Below are positions 1 through 6,617 of a stretch of 12,057 nucleotides of DNA, piece by piece. Both the position numbers and the translations under genes were made by a program. How positions within the stretch are numbered: the first letter of the stretch is position 1; every line of letters begins with the position of its first letter. Location: the NCBI GenBank assembly GCA_008636095.1, contig VSJD01000266.1, positions 1 to 12,057 on the forward strand, written 5' to 3'. The notes beneath the pieces are model-generated. The model had not been told where the DNA came from. It saw only the letters and a program-made list of their open reading frames with translations, and made no database searches. Source of the stretch: Kiritimatiellota bacterium (lineage in GTDB: Bacteria > Verrucomicrobiota > Kiritimatiellia > JAAZAB01).

Positions 1-171
1 AGAGGTCAGAGGTCAGAGGTCAGAGGTCAGAGGTCAGAGGTCAGAGGTCAGAGGTCAGAGGTCAGAGGTCAGAGGTCAGAGGTCAGAGGTCAGAGGTCAG
101 AGGTCAGAGGTCAGAGGTCAGAGGTCAGAGGTCAGAGGTCAGAGGTCAGAGGTCAGAGGTCAGAGGTCAGA
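1..171. repeat. Perfect 7-bp tandem array (AGAGGTC)n
   Basis: The heptamer AGAGGTC repeats without a single mismatch for about 24.4 copies. It breaks into unique sequence at base 172, 21 bp before the first gene, and its left end lies outside the window. Because 7 is not a multiple of 3, every + frame reads the same stop-free seven-residue cycle (RGQRSEV), while the reverse strand has stops. No ATG occurs in the unit, so I do not call it coding. Perfect identity suggests recent expansion or homogenisation. The copy number could also be affected by assembly. Confidence 0.98.
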
Positions 172-192
172 AATATTCCGCGAGAAGCTTAC

Positions 193-1401
193 ATGAATAA
201 TTGCAAGCATAATTATCACGGCATGGAAGGCGCGGCGGGATTCGTGCTTTACGTGGCCTTATTGACCATTCTGACGGCCGGCACGGTGGGCGGATTTTTT
301 CTCTACTCCGCTTACAATCACAGCAAGGCCGCGCAGCGCTGGCATGACGCGGACCAATGCCTGCTGGATGCCCAGTCGGCCCTGGAACAGGTTAAATACG
401 AAATGATCCAGGCCTACGGGTCCAACGGCCAGTCCGCGGTGACCTGGTTCCTGAACTGGTCTTCCAATGCCATTGGCGCCACGCCAAGCTATACTATTCC
501 TTCGCCGCTCACGGTGAATGCAACGCCCGTGTTCGTGACTCTGGCAGGGATTACAGTCTTCACCAATGCGGGCACCAAACTCGTCACCCTCACGCTGGTG
601 GCGGATGCCCGGAAGGGTTATGCTTCCGGGCCTCGCCGCAAGATACAGGAACAGGTGCGTATAAGCGTGGGCACGAGCACGGGCGGGTCGCCGATCTCTG
701 CCAACTGCGCGTTTGGTAAATACGGTAACAACAACACCCTGAACTTTGGCGGCACATTAACCATCGACGGCCATAACTGGAACCTGCCCGCCACATTCAA
801 CAGTGGCAATGGAAGCATAAACAATCCCTCCGCCAACGATCTGCCGGGCGTGGTATATGACTCAACTAAGATCAGTACAAGCGCGAATATTTCAATCAAT
901 GGCAATCCGCCCCAAACCAACGCAGTCGGCGCGTATGACGCGACATATTGGTATCAATTCCTGAGCACCATAACACCGGCAGCGACAATCTGGGCAGGCG
1001 GAAACGACTCCTTGGGAACCCGAACTGTCCCCCTCGTAAAAATATTATCAAGTGGCAATACTACTATTGCCAGCGCTAAGAACGGCGCGGGAATTCTTAT
1101 TATTCCGGGAGGTGCGACTGTTAAATTTAATCAAAACTTTTACTATGAGGGCATAATCATTATCGGGTCAAGTGATGCTAATCAGAATGTCTCTGTTACG
1201 GTGAACAATACGACCACAATCTTTGGCGCCATGATTTGCTTAGGCAGCGCCAGCGCGGTGAACCTTAGCGTTCCAGGAACCCTCGGTGTTCTGTACAGCA
1301 AACAAGCCGTGGCCAACCTGGCAAACATAACAAACCTGCCTTTTGCGTCGTCAGGCAGCAACGGAGTACCCTATACTTCCTACTGGAGGGAAATACACTA
1401 A
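193..1401 (+). CDS. PilX/GspK-like pilin-related surface protein
   Basis: This 402-residue protein has a short N-terminal leader and one hydrophobic helix at about residues 17-38 (FVLYVALLTILTAG...GGFFLY). A polar helical stretch follows (about 40-75, HSKAAQRWHDADQCLLDAQSALEQ), then a long Gly/Asn/Thr/Ser-rich, beta-looking region. This is the plan of PilX-N-terminal and GspK-like minor pilins: membrane helix, amphipathic helix, exported head. A possible prepilin-peptidase site is G16|F17. Position +5 after it is Val, not the usual Glu, as also occurs in GspK-type pseudopilins. The C-terminal part (about 165-390) has repeated short turns such as GGTLTIDGHNW and IPGGATVKF, resembling the beta-rich heads of PilX-like proteins. 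The ribosome binding site before ATG 193 is weak, and an in-frame ATG at 223 is possible. The stop is 1 bp before the assembly ATPase, so the two are probably co-transcribed. The family call is good; the exact role (minor pilin, adhesin or tip protein) is not known. Confidence 0.7.
   Translation: MNNCKHNYHGMEGAAGFVLYVALLTILTAGTVGGFFLYSAYNHSKAAQRWHDADQCLLDAQSALEQVKYEMIQAYGSNGQSAVTWFLNWSSNAIGATPSYTIPSPLTVNATPVFVTLAGITVFTNAGTKLVTLTLVADARKGYASGPRRKIQEQVRISVGTSTGGSPISANCAFGKYGNNNTLNFGGTLTIDGHNWNLPATFNSGNGSINNPSANDLPGVVYDSTKISTSANISINGNPPQTNAVGAYDATYWYQFLSTITPAATIWAGGNDSLGTRTVPLVKILSSGNTTIASAKNGAGILIIPGGATVKFNQNFYYEGIIIIGSSDANQNVSVTVNNTTTIFGAMICLGSASAVNLSVPGTLGVLYSKQAVANLANITNLPFASSGSNGVPYTSYWREIH
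1385..1390 (+). promoter_or_regulatory. Ribosome binding site of the assembly ATPase
   Basis: GGAGGG lies 12 bases before the ATG at 1403, inside the last codons of the upstream gene. It supports 1403 over the in-frame ATG at 1343, which would overlap the upstream gene by about 60 bases and would put 20 residues ahead of a clear signal peptide. A further in-frame ATG at 1418 is also possible. Confidence 0.6.
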
Positions 1402-1402
1402 T

Positions 1403-3586
1403 ATGCAATCTTATCTCATGTTTAAAAAACAGGTCGTATTTTTATGCCTGGCATTGACTTTAATGGCCCCGCTGCAATTCGCGCAGGCCATCAAATCGTC
1501 CGACGAACAAACCGCAACACGTCCGACTGCGACGCAAGAAACTCCGGAGACACAGCGCATCCTGGAACAACAGCGCGCGGCCAAACAGGCGGCCCTGGCG
1601 GCGATTGAAGCGCCCCTGCCCGGCGCGCGGACGGAAGACGCCGCAACGCAAGCCGCTGAACAGAAGCAGAGCGGCGGCGTGGCCAAAAATATCATCGTGA
1701 TCTTGTTGAGCGTGCTGATCATCATCGGCGTGGTGTTGATTTTCAGGATTCCGGGGACGATCCTGCCGGAGGCGTTTCCGCTAATGCGCAACACGCAATT
1801 GCGCGGCACGCCATCGCGTGCTTCCCCGGCAATCAACAGCCCGCCCGTAATTCCCAAGACGGAATCCAACGCTTTACGCATTGGCAATCCGCGTTTTTTG
1901 GAGCTGGCGGTGGAAAATCACCTGCTTGTCCCCCAGGATGGCGCGGACCTGGCCGAGCGCTTTCACGGCAACGATTTTGCCGCCTTGTTGCAGTTGGTTA
2001 CCGAACGACCGCACTTGAAGGACACGCTTGGAAAATTATGGAGCGATGCAATTGGTTGCACGTATGTCAACCCGGAAATGACCGCCATCCAGCCGGAAGC
2101 GGTCCGCCAGATCCCGCGCGAATTTGCCGAAACAAATCAAATCGTGCCTTTGTATTCCTTCGGCGGGTCGCTGACAATCGCGGCGGTCAACCCCCAGGAC
2201 AAGGCGCTGGAAACGCTCATTACCAACAAGTTTAATATCATTCCCAGTTTTGTTTTTGCCTTTCCGGAAGAAATTGCAGATACCATAGCCATTGCCTACC
2301 AATCGGCCGAAAATCTCGAGGGCATCGCAACGGAATTAAATGCGGAAGGCAAAAAAATCGCGGCCGATGCCCGAAAAAACCTTGCCGCGCAAGACCTCAA
2401 CCAACTGGCCAACAGTAATTCCATTATTGACTTTGTCAACGGCTTGATTCTCCTGGCGATGAACGAGATGGCCAGCGATATTCATGTTGAACCGGATGAA
2501 TTGTCCGTGCGCATCCGATTCCGGATTGACGGCATATTGCAGGAAAAATTCATCCTGGACAAATCCGTGTTGCTGTCCCTGGTGAGCCGCTTGAAACTTA
2601 TGGCCGGATGCAACATCGCCGAAAGACGCCTGCCCCAGGATGGGCGTATCAAATTTGCGCTGGCCCGCCGCAAGATAGATGTCCGCTTTTCAACGGTGCC
2701 GACGCTTTATGGGGAAAAAGCCGTGCTGCGTTTGCTTGGTTCCACCTTTTTGCGCGGTATTCCCAATATTACGGACATGGATTTCTCGGTTACGATTTTG
2801 GATTCCATCAAGAGCGTTGTCAAGGCGCCCAACGGCGTTTTCTTCATCACCGGGCCGACCGGTTCAGGTAAAACGACCACGCTTTATTCCATTCTCAAAT
2901 ATATCAATACGCCCGGAATCAACATCATGACGGTGGAAGACCCCGTGGAATACCGGTTGTCCGGCATTAACCAAGTCCAGGTCAATACCAGCATTGATCT
3001 TGATTTCGTAAACGTATTGCGGTCTTTTCTGCGCCAGGATCCGAATGTCATCTTAATTGGCGAAATCCGCGATGTTGAATCGGCCCGGATCGCCTCCCAG
3101 GCGGCCCTGACCGGCCATCTCGTGTTTGCGACCATGCATACCAACAATGCCCTCCAGGCCGTGAACCGCATGATTGACATTGGCGTTGAGCCCTTCCTGG
3201 TGGCCCCCTCACTGATTGCCCTGATGGCCCAGCGGCTGGTGCGGCGGATTTGTCCCAATTGCATCGAAAAATATCCCGCGCCCCAATCGGTGTTGGATGA
3301 TAATTTTGAATGGGACGGTGTTGTGGAAGTATATTTTTCCAGGGGCAAAGGGTGCCCCCGGTGCCATGGCACAGGCTATCTGGGACGCCTGGCCCTGCAC
3401 GAGTTATTCATCCTTAACAGTGCCACCCGCGAAAAAATCGCCCAGAACGCCTCTATCCTGATTGTGGAGGAAATCGCGCTCAAGTCGGGCTTTAAACCCC
3501 TGCGTTATGACGGCCTGAAAAAAGTGCTGCGCGGCTTAACCACGATTGAAGAAGTGGATCGCGTCACTTATCACGATGTTGAATGA
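1403..3586 (+). CDS. GspE/PilB-family assembly ATPase with N-terminal signal peptide and membrane anchor
   Basis: This is a secretion/pilus assembly ATPase that would power pilin polymerisation at the inner membrane. From the chosen start it has 727 residues. Residues 1-29 look like a Sec signal peptide (basic MFKKQ, hydrophobic VVFLCLALTLM, AQA before the cut). Residues 30-95 are Gln/Ala/Glu-rich and probably periplasmic. Residues 96-115 form a transmembrane helix, and 116-155 are Pro/Ser/Arg-rich. About 160-300 is a GspE N-terminal-like domain. The catalytic core follows: IDGILQ and PQDGR (411-415), Walker A GPTGSGKTT (484-492), Asp box TVEDPVEY (510-517), Walker B ILIGEIRD (550-557), His box ATMHTNNA (576-583), and the zinc tetracysteine CPNC (617-620) with CPRC (651-654). 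All key residues are intact. GspE/PilB proteins are usually cytoplasmic and about 500-570 residues long, so the first ~155 residues are an addition. It could serve pili, type II secretion or a related filament; the sequence does not decide. Confidence 0.93.
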   Translation: MQSYLMFKKQVVFLCLALTLMAPLQFAQAIKSSDEQTATRPTATQETPETQRILEQQRAAKQAALAAIEAPLPGARTEDAATQAAEQKQSGGVAKNIIVILLSVLIIIGVVLIFRIPGTILPEAFPLMRNTQLRGTPSRASPAINSPPVIPKTESNALRIGNPRFLELAVENHLLVPQDGADLAERFHGNDFAALLQLVTERPHLKDTLGKLWSDAIGCTYVNPEMTAIQPEAVRQIPREFAETNQIVPLYSFGGSLTIAAVNPQDKALETLITNKFNIIPSFVFAFPEEIADTIAIAYQSAENLEGIATELNAEGKKIAADARKNLAAQDLNQLANSNSIIDFVNGLILLAMNEMASDIHVEPDELSVRIRFRIDGILQEKFILDKSVLLSLVSRLKLMAGCNIAERRLPQDGRIKFALARRKIDVRFSTVPTLYGEKAVLRLLGSTFLRGIPNITDMDFSVTILDSIKSVVKAPNGVFFITGPTGSGKTTTLYSILKYINTPGINIMTVEDPVEYRLSGINQVQVNTSIDLDFVNVLRSFLRQDPNVILIGEIRDVESARIASQAALTGHLVFATMHTNNALQAVNRMIDIGVEPFLVAPSLIALMAQRLVRRICPNCIEKYPAPQSVLDDNFEWDGVVEVYFSRGKGCPRCHGTGYLGRLALHELFILNSATREKIAQNASILIVEEIALKSGFKPLRYDGLKKVLRGLTTIEEVDRVTYHDVE

Positions 3587-3604
3587 GGCGAAACTACTCT
3601 CGGA

Positions 3605-3809
3605 AGGTGTTCAGTGTTCGGTGTTCGGAGGAACATGACCGATGACCAGGAGGTAACCGGCAAGATTTATTAAGCGTGCATTCAAATGCTAAATGGACTC
3701 AAAAGTAGCTTAAACGTCAACCCGCCCAGGCGGGAATGCCGTTGGGCCGTCGCTGAGGCAACTGGCGAGTATGGTGAGCCGAACGCTGAACCCCGAACAC
3801 TGAACACCT
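3605..3809. repeat. Inverted-repeat element with heptamer-like arms (GTTCRGT type)
   Basis: Most of the 237-bp spacer between the ATPase and the kinase gene is one element. Arms 3605-3621 and 3793-3809 are perfect 17-bp inverted copies (AGGTGTTCAGTGTTCGG and its reverse complement). Both arms continue inward in degenerate 7-bp steps of GTTCRGT or its complement. A compact hairpin lies inside (CCCGCC at 3721-3726 against GGCGGG at 3729-3734). The right arm ends 14 bp before the kinase start. I see no gene or clear promoter in the spacer. Confidence 0.85.
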
Positions 3810-3823
3810 GAGTTTTACCCGCT

Positions 3824-4984
3824 ATGAACAAATCTATTCAACCCACAGCGTTTGCGCCGGCCGAACGGGCCGACCAAAAAGATCTCCGGCAGGCGGCCGC
3901 AGAACTTGCCAAGGTATCGCTCCTCCAGAGACTTTATGAAGCCCTGGAAATTATAATCCTTATCCTCAACCGGCAAAGGCAGATTGTGTTTGCCAACAAG
4001 CGCTTGCTTGAATTTTTGGGGATTGATAGCCTTGCAATGGTTATTGGTCAAAGGTCCGGTGAAGTTTTTGATTGCGTGCATGCCTTTGAGGAAAAGGGCG
4101 GTTGCGGTACCACTGAATTCTGTTCCCAATGCGGCGCGGTTAAGGCCATCCTGAAAAGCCAGGCCGATAATCAAAAAGTTATCCAGGAATGCCATATTTT
4201 AAGAAAGAATGGCAAGCCGGCGCTTGACGTAAAAATCAGTGCCAGTCCTTTACCTATTGGAAATCAGGATTATACGATCGTTGCCGTTGAGGATATCGGC
4301 GATAAAAAGCGCCGGCGGGTGTTGGAGCGGCTTTTTTTCCATGACATTATGAACTCGGCGGTTGGCGTGCGCGCGCTTTCGGAGCTTCTGCCAACTGTTC
4401 CTGAAACAGAAGTGCCCGAAGTCGGCCGGATGATCAACACCGGCGCCAATTCCTTAGTCCTGGAAATAGACAGTCAAAAGGAGTTGGTGGCGATCGAAAG
4501 CAACGAGCTAATTCCAAGGTTAGTACCGGTCAACATGGCAAAACTATTCCAGACTATCGATGCCATTTATAAAAACCACGACGTCGCCAAGGGCAAGCAT
4601 TTGATCTTCCGCCCGGTTGACCAAGCAATATCCATTAACACTGACGCAACCCTGCTTGGCCGGGTCTTGAGCAATATGACCAAGAACGCCCTGGAGGCAT
4701 CGGCCCTGGGCGAGTCGGTAACGATCGGCTTTGAGCGCCTGGACGACGAGGAAGTGCGTTTCTCGGTTCATAATCCGGCCGTGATGCCGCGTGAAGTCCA
4801 GCTTCAAATTTTCCAGCGCTCGTTTTCCACCAGGGGCGAAGGACGTGGGCTGGGCACCTACAGCATTAAACTGATCACCGAACGCTATTTGCATGGCAGT
4901 GCTAATTTTACATCCAAAGAGGGTGAAGGAACATTTTTTTACGTCAACCTGCCGCTTGACGGGGCAGGGGCGGGTGAAAAATGA
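3824..4984 (+). CDS. Cytoplasmic PAS sensor histidine kinase with Cys-rich PAS motif
   Basis: This 386-residue kinase has no membrane segment. A PAS domain (about 35-160) contains a Cys/His cluster: C84-V-H86, C94-G-T-T-E-F-C100, C103-G and C123-H124. The H box is FFHDIMNSAVG with H173 as the likely phosphorylated residue, followed by a helical dimerisation region. The ATPase domain has an N box (NMTKNALEAS, N288) and a G2 box (GRGLGTYS, 340-347). The usual Asp-Gly-rich G1 box is replaced by VHNPAVMP, with N317 near the adenine-binding Asp position. The HNP..MP form followed by IFQRSFST is, to my recollection, recurrent in one group of PAS kinases, so the protein is probably active. It is not CheA: no Hpt, P2 or CheW-like domains. 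No dedicated response regulator is adjacent; the nearest receiver is the CheY-like protein at 10859. No clear Shine-Dalgarno precedes the start, which sits just after the repeat element. Confidence 0.88.
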   Translation: MNKSIQPTAFAPAERADQKDLRQAAAELAKVSLLQRLYEALEIIILILNRQRQIVFANKRLLEFLGIDSLAMVIGQRSGEVFDCVHAFEEKGGCGTTEFCSQCGAVKAILKSQADNQKVIQECHILRKNGKPALDVKISASPLPIGNQDYTIVAVEDIGDKKRRRVLERLFFHDIMNSAVGVRALSELLPTVPETEVPEVGRMINTGANSLVLEIDSQKELVAIESNELIPRLVPVNMAKLFQTIDAIYKNHDVAKGKHLIFRPVDQAISINTDATLLGRVLSNMTKNALEASALGESVTIGFERLDDEEVRFSVHNPAVMPREVQLQIFQRSFSTRGEGRGLGTYSIKLITERYLHGSANFTSKEGEGTFFYVNLPLDGAGAGEK

Positions 4985-5619
4985 ATATTGCAAACAAGTT
5001 TGCGAAAGGTGCGGACCACGCGGGCGGCAATAACACCCGGGTGATTCCACCACATGGCGGATATCGAAAGCTCCGGTCCTTTCAAGTTGCCGAGCTGGTC
5101 TATGACGGAACAGTCGTTTTCTGCAACCGCTTCGTGGACAAGCGCTCGCGCACGCACGATCAGATGGTACAAGCCGCGCGCAGCGGCCGGCAGAACATTG
5201 CCGAGGGCAGTATGGCATCCGCGACCTCGAAGAAGACGGAACTTACGCTCACGAACGTTGCCAAGGCCAGCTTGGAAGAACTGCTTTTGGACTACGAGGA
5301 TTTTCTGCGCCAGCGCGGCTTGCGCCGTTGGGACAAAGACGCACCCGAAGCACTGGCTGTGCGGAACAGATTCCGGTCGGACAGGTCGGACACGTCAGAC
5401 AGGTCAGACAAGTCAGACACGTCGGACTTGTCCGATCCCTACAGCATTGCCGCGGCTTCCCCTGAAGCGGTGGCCAACACGCTGATTTGCCTGATCAACC
5501 AGGCCACCTATTTGCTCAAGCGGCAGCTGGAGAAACTGGAGCAGAGTTTTCTGCAGGAAGGCGGCTTCACGGAGCGGCTCTACCGGGCACGGCAGGAGAC
5601 GCGTCAAGCACGGTCCTAA
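4981..5619 (+). CDS. Four-helix-bundle protein with suffix domain (23S rRNA intervening-sequence type)
   Basis: This 212-residue protein belongs to the family first seen in proteins encoded within 23S rRNA intervening sequences. The bundle core is visible: HGGYRKLRSFQVAELVYDG (25-43), then HDQMVQAARSGRQNIAEG (59-76) with the family NIAEG motif, then ELTLTNVAKASLEELLLDYEDFL (87-109). The C-terminal part (about 155-205, AVANTLICLINQATYLLKRQ and EGGFTERLYRAR) matches the suffix extension found in some bacterial phyla. Between them lies a low-complexity S-D-X stretch (133-152) encoded by a 9-bp DNA repeat. The start ATG overlaps the kinase stop in an ATGA, so translation may be coupled. Molecular function is unknown; an RNA-binding or structural role is only a guess from the family's association with rRNA insertions. 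It has no evident link to chemotaxis and may be a mobile passenger gene. Confidence 0.88.
   Translation: MNIANKFAKGADHAGGNNTRVIPPHGGYRKLRSFQVAELVYDGTVVFCNRFVDKRSRTHDQMVQAARSGRQNIAEGSMASATSKKTELTLTNVAKASLEELLLDYEDFLRQRGLRRWDKDAPEALAVRNRFRSDRSDTSDRSDKSDTSDLSDPYSIAAASPEAVANTLICLINQATYLLKRQLEKLEQSFLQEGGFTERLYRARQETRQARS
5374..5436 (+). repeat. In-frame 9-bp tandem repeat (ANGTCRGAC)
   Basis: About six to seven degenerate copies of ANGTCRGAC lie inside the four-helix-bundle gene; clear units begin at 5383, 5392, 5401, 5410 and 5419. Each unit encodes one X-Ser-Asp tripeptide, giving an acidic linker between the bundle and its suffix. One unit, AGGTCAGAC, equals the left-edge heptamer read as AGGTCAG plus two bases. 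Confidence 0.9.
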
Positions 5620-5661
5620 TCTCGGGAGCGACACAGGATGTCGATGGTAATAACCCAAATT

Positions 5662-5671
5662 AGAACGTTCT
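5662..5671. promoter_or_regulatory. Perfect 10-bp palindrome AGAACGTTCT before cheR
   Basis: The 58-bp spacer before the first cheR contains AGAACGTTCT, a perfect palindrome ending 6 bp before the ATG, where a ribosome binding site would normally lie. A second small hairpin, CGACA...TGTCG, lies at about 5619-5644. No Shine-Dalgarno is visible. The palindrome could be an operator or chance; nothing else in the window repeats it. Confidence 0.3.
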
Positions 5672-5677
5672 CAGCAA

Positions 5678-6493
5678 ATGGAAAATTACGAAGATTTAAA
5701 GCTTCTGCTCAACGAGGTCTTCAAGGAACGCCATATTGATTTCTCGCAATACCGCGAGCAGTTGATTCAAAGGCGCGTTGCCACCCGCCTGCGCGTAACG
5801 AAATGTCATTCCTACCCGGAATACATTAATTTTCTCAAACACCACCGGCCTGAAATGGATACATTGCTGGACACCTTGACCATCAATGTTACCCAGTTTT
5901 ACCGTGATCCAAGGGTCTTCCAGGCTATAGCGGAAAAAATTATCCCGCGCCTCTTCGCGGACGAGGTTATTGAGAAAAAAGAAATAGTGCGCATCTGGAG
6001 TTGCGGTTGTTCAGGAGGCCAGGAAGCAACCACTGTTCTTGTTTTGATTTCGGAATACCTTAAGCAAGACATAAATAAACCCCGGATTTTGATTTATGGC
6101 ACGGATATAGACAAATTGAGTATTAAAAAGGCCAATGAAGGCATTTACGAAGAATACGAATTCAAGGATCTGCCGGCGGGGTTAAAAGAAAAATACTTTC
6201 TTTCCTTGGGCAACCGTCGTTTTGAGCGCAAAAAGGAACTGAACCCATTCCTTTATTTTCGCGAGCAGGATGTGGTGCGGAGCGAGCCGGTTAAAAACGT
6301 TGACCTGATTCTTTGCCGTAATCTTTTCATCTATTTTAAGCGCGAGCTCCAGGTGCAGTGTCTTGAAAAGTTTTATCGTGCCTTGAACAAGGGCGGCTTC
6401 CTGGTCCTGGGTCTGACCGAGTCTTTGTGGGGCGACTCGGCCAAGAGGTTTACCGAGTTTGACAGGGACAACAGGATGTACGTGAAAGTGTGA
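5678..6493 (+). CDS. cheR: CheR-type chemotaxis protein methyltransferase, copy 1
   Basis: CheR transfers methyl groups from S-adenosylmethionine to receptor glutamates. This 271-residue copy has the N-terminal helical domain (1-85; NVTQFYRDP with R76 at the conserved active-site Arg) and the Rossmann-like methyltransferase domain (100-271). Family motifs are ILIYGTDID (137-145), LCRNLFIYF (212-220) and GGFLVLGLTESLWG (239-252). The SAM-binding loop is altered: where most CheR proteins have a GEEPYS-type sequence it reads CSGGQEATT (111-119), so the first Glu is Gln and the Pro-Tyr/Ala-Tyr-Ser is lost. Cofactor binding may be weaker or different. It lies 124 bp upstream of a second cheR of the same design, pointing to tandem duplication and divergence. 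It could be a specialised methyltransferase or a binding-only protein. Confidence 0.92.
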   Translation: MENYEDLKLLLNEVFKERHIDFSQYREQLIQRRVATRLRVTKCHSYPEYINFLKHHRPEMDTLLDTLTINVTQFYRDPRVFQAIAEKIIPRLFADEVIEKKEIVRIWSCGCSGGQEATTVLVLISEYLKQDINKPRILIYGTDIDKLSIKKANEGIYEEYEFKDLPAGLKEKYFLSLGNRRFERKKELNPFLYFREQDVVRSEPVKNVDLILCRNLFIYFKRELQVQCLEKFYRALNKGGFLVLGLTESLWGDSAKRFTEFDRDNRMYVKV

Positions 6494-6499
6494 AAAAAA

Positions 6500-6612
6500 G
6501 GTTTCAGGTGTTAGGTGACGGAAGGAAGATGTAGGCAGAGGTTTAAGTGTTCGGTGTTCAGTGTACAGGTTTCAGGGAAGATCCCGAACGCCGAACTCTG
6601 AACCCTGAACAC
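6500..6612. repeat. Heptamer-built inverted-repeat element between the two cheR genes
   Basis: The 124-bp spacer is almost entirely 7-bp units. From 6541 they run in strict phase: NGTTCRG-like units to 6575, a turn GGAAGAT (6576-6582), then units of the complementary type CYGAACN from 6583 to 6610. The two halves would fold into a long imperfect hairpin with its loop at the turn. Related units start at about 6500 (GTTTCAG, GTGTTAG). The element ends 5 bp before the second cheR start, leaving no room for a normal ribosome binding site. Confidence 0.88.
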
Positions 6613-6617
6613 AATTT

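Noticed and set aside
1..171. CRISPR array or coding repeat at the left edge
   Set aside because: The repeats are 7 bp, contiguous and without spacers, so not CRISPR; no start codon is available in the unit to support a coding call.
1343..1402. Earlier in-frame ATG for the assembly ATPase
   Set aside because: It overlaps the pilin-like gene by about 60 bases and adds 20 hydrophilic residues before a clear signal peptide; GGAGGG favours the ATG at 1403.
3824..4984. The PAS kinase as the missing CheA
   Set aside because: It lacks the Hpt, dimerisation and CheW-like regulatory domains and has its own H box next to a PAS domain.
4544..5218. Reverse-strand open frame of 224 residues spanning the kinase end and the four-helix-bundle start
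   Set aside because: It has biased Arg/Cys/Pro composition typical of an antisense shadow, and both + strand genes there have clear family motifs.
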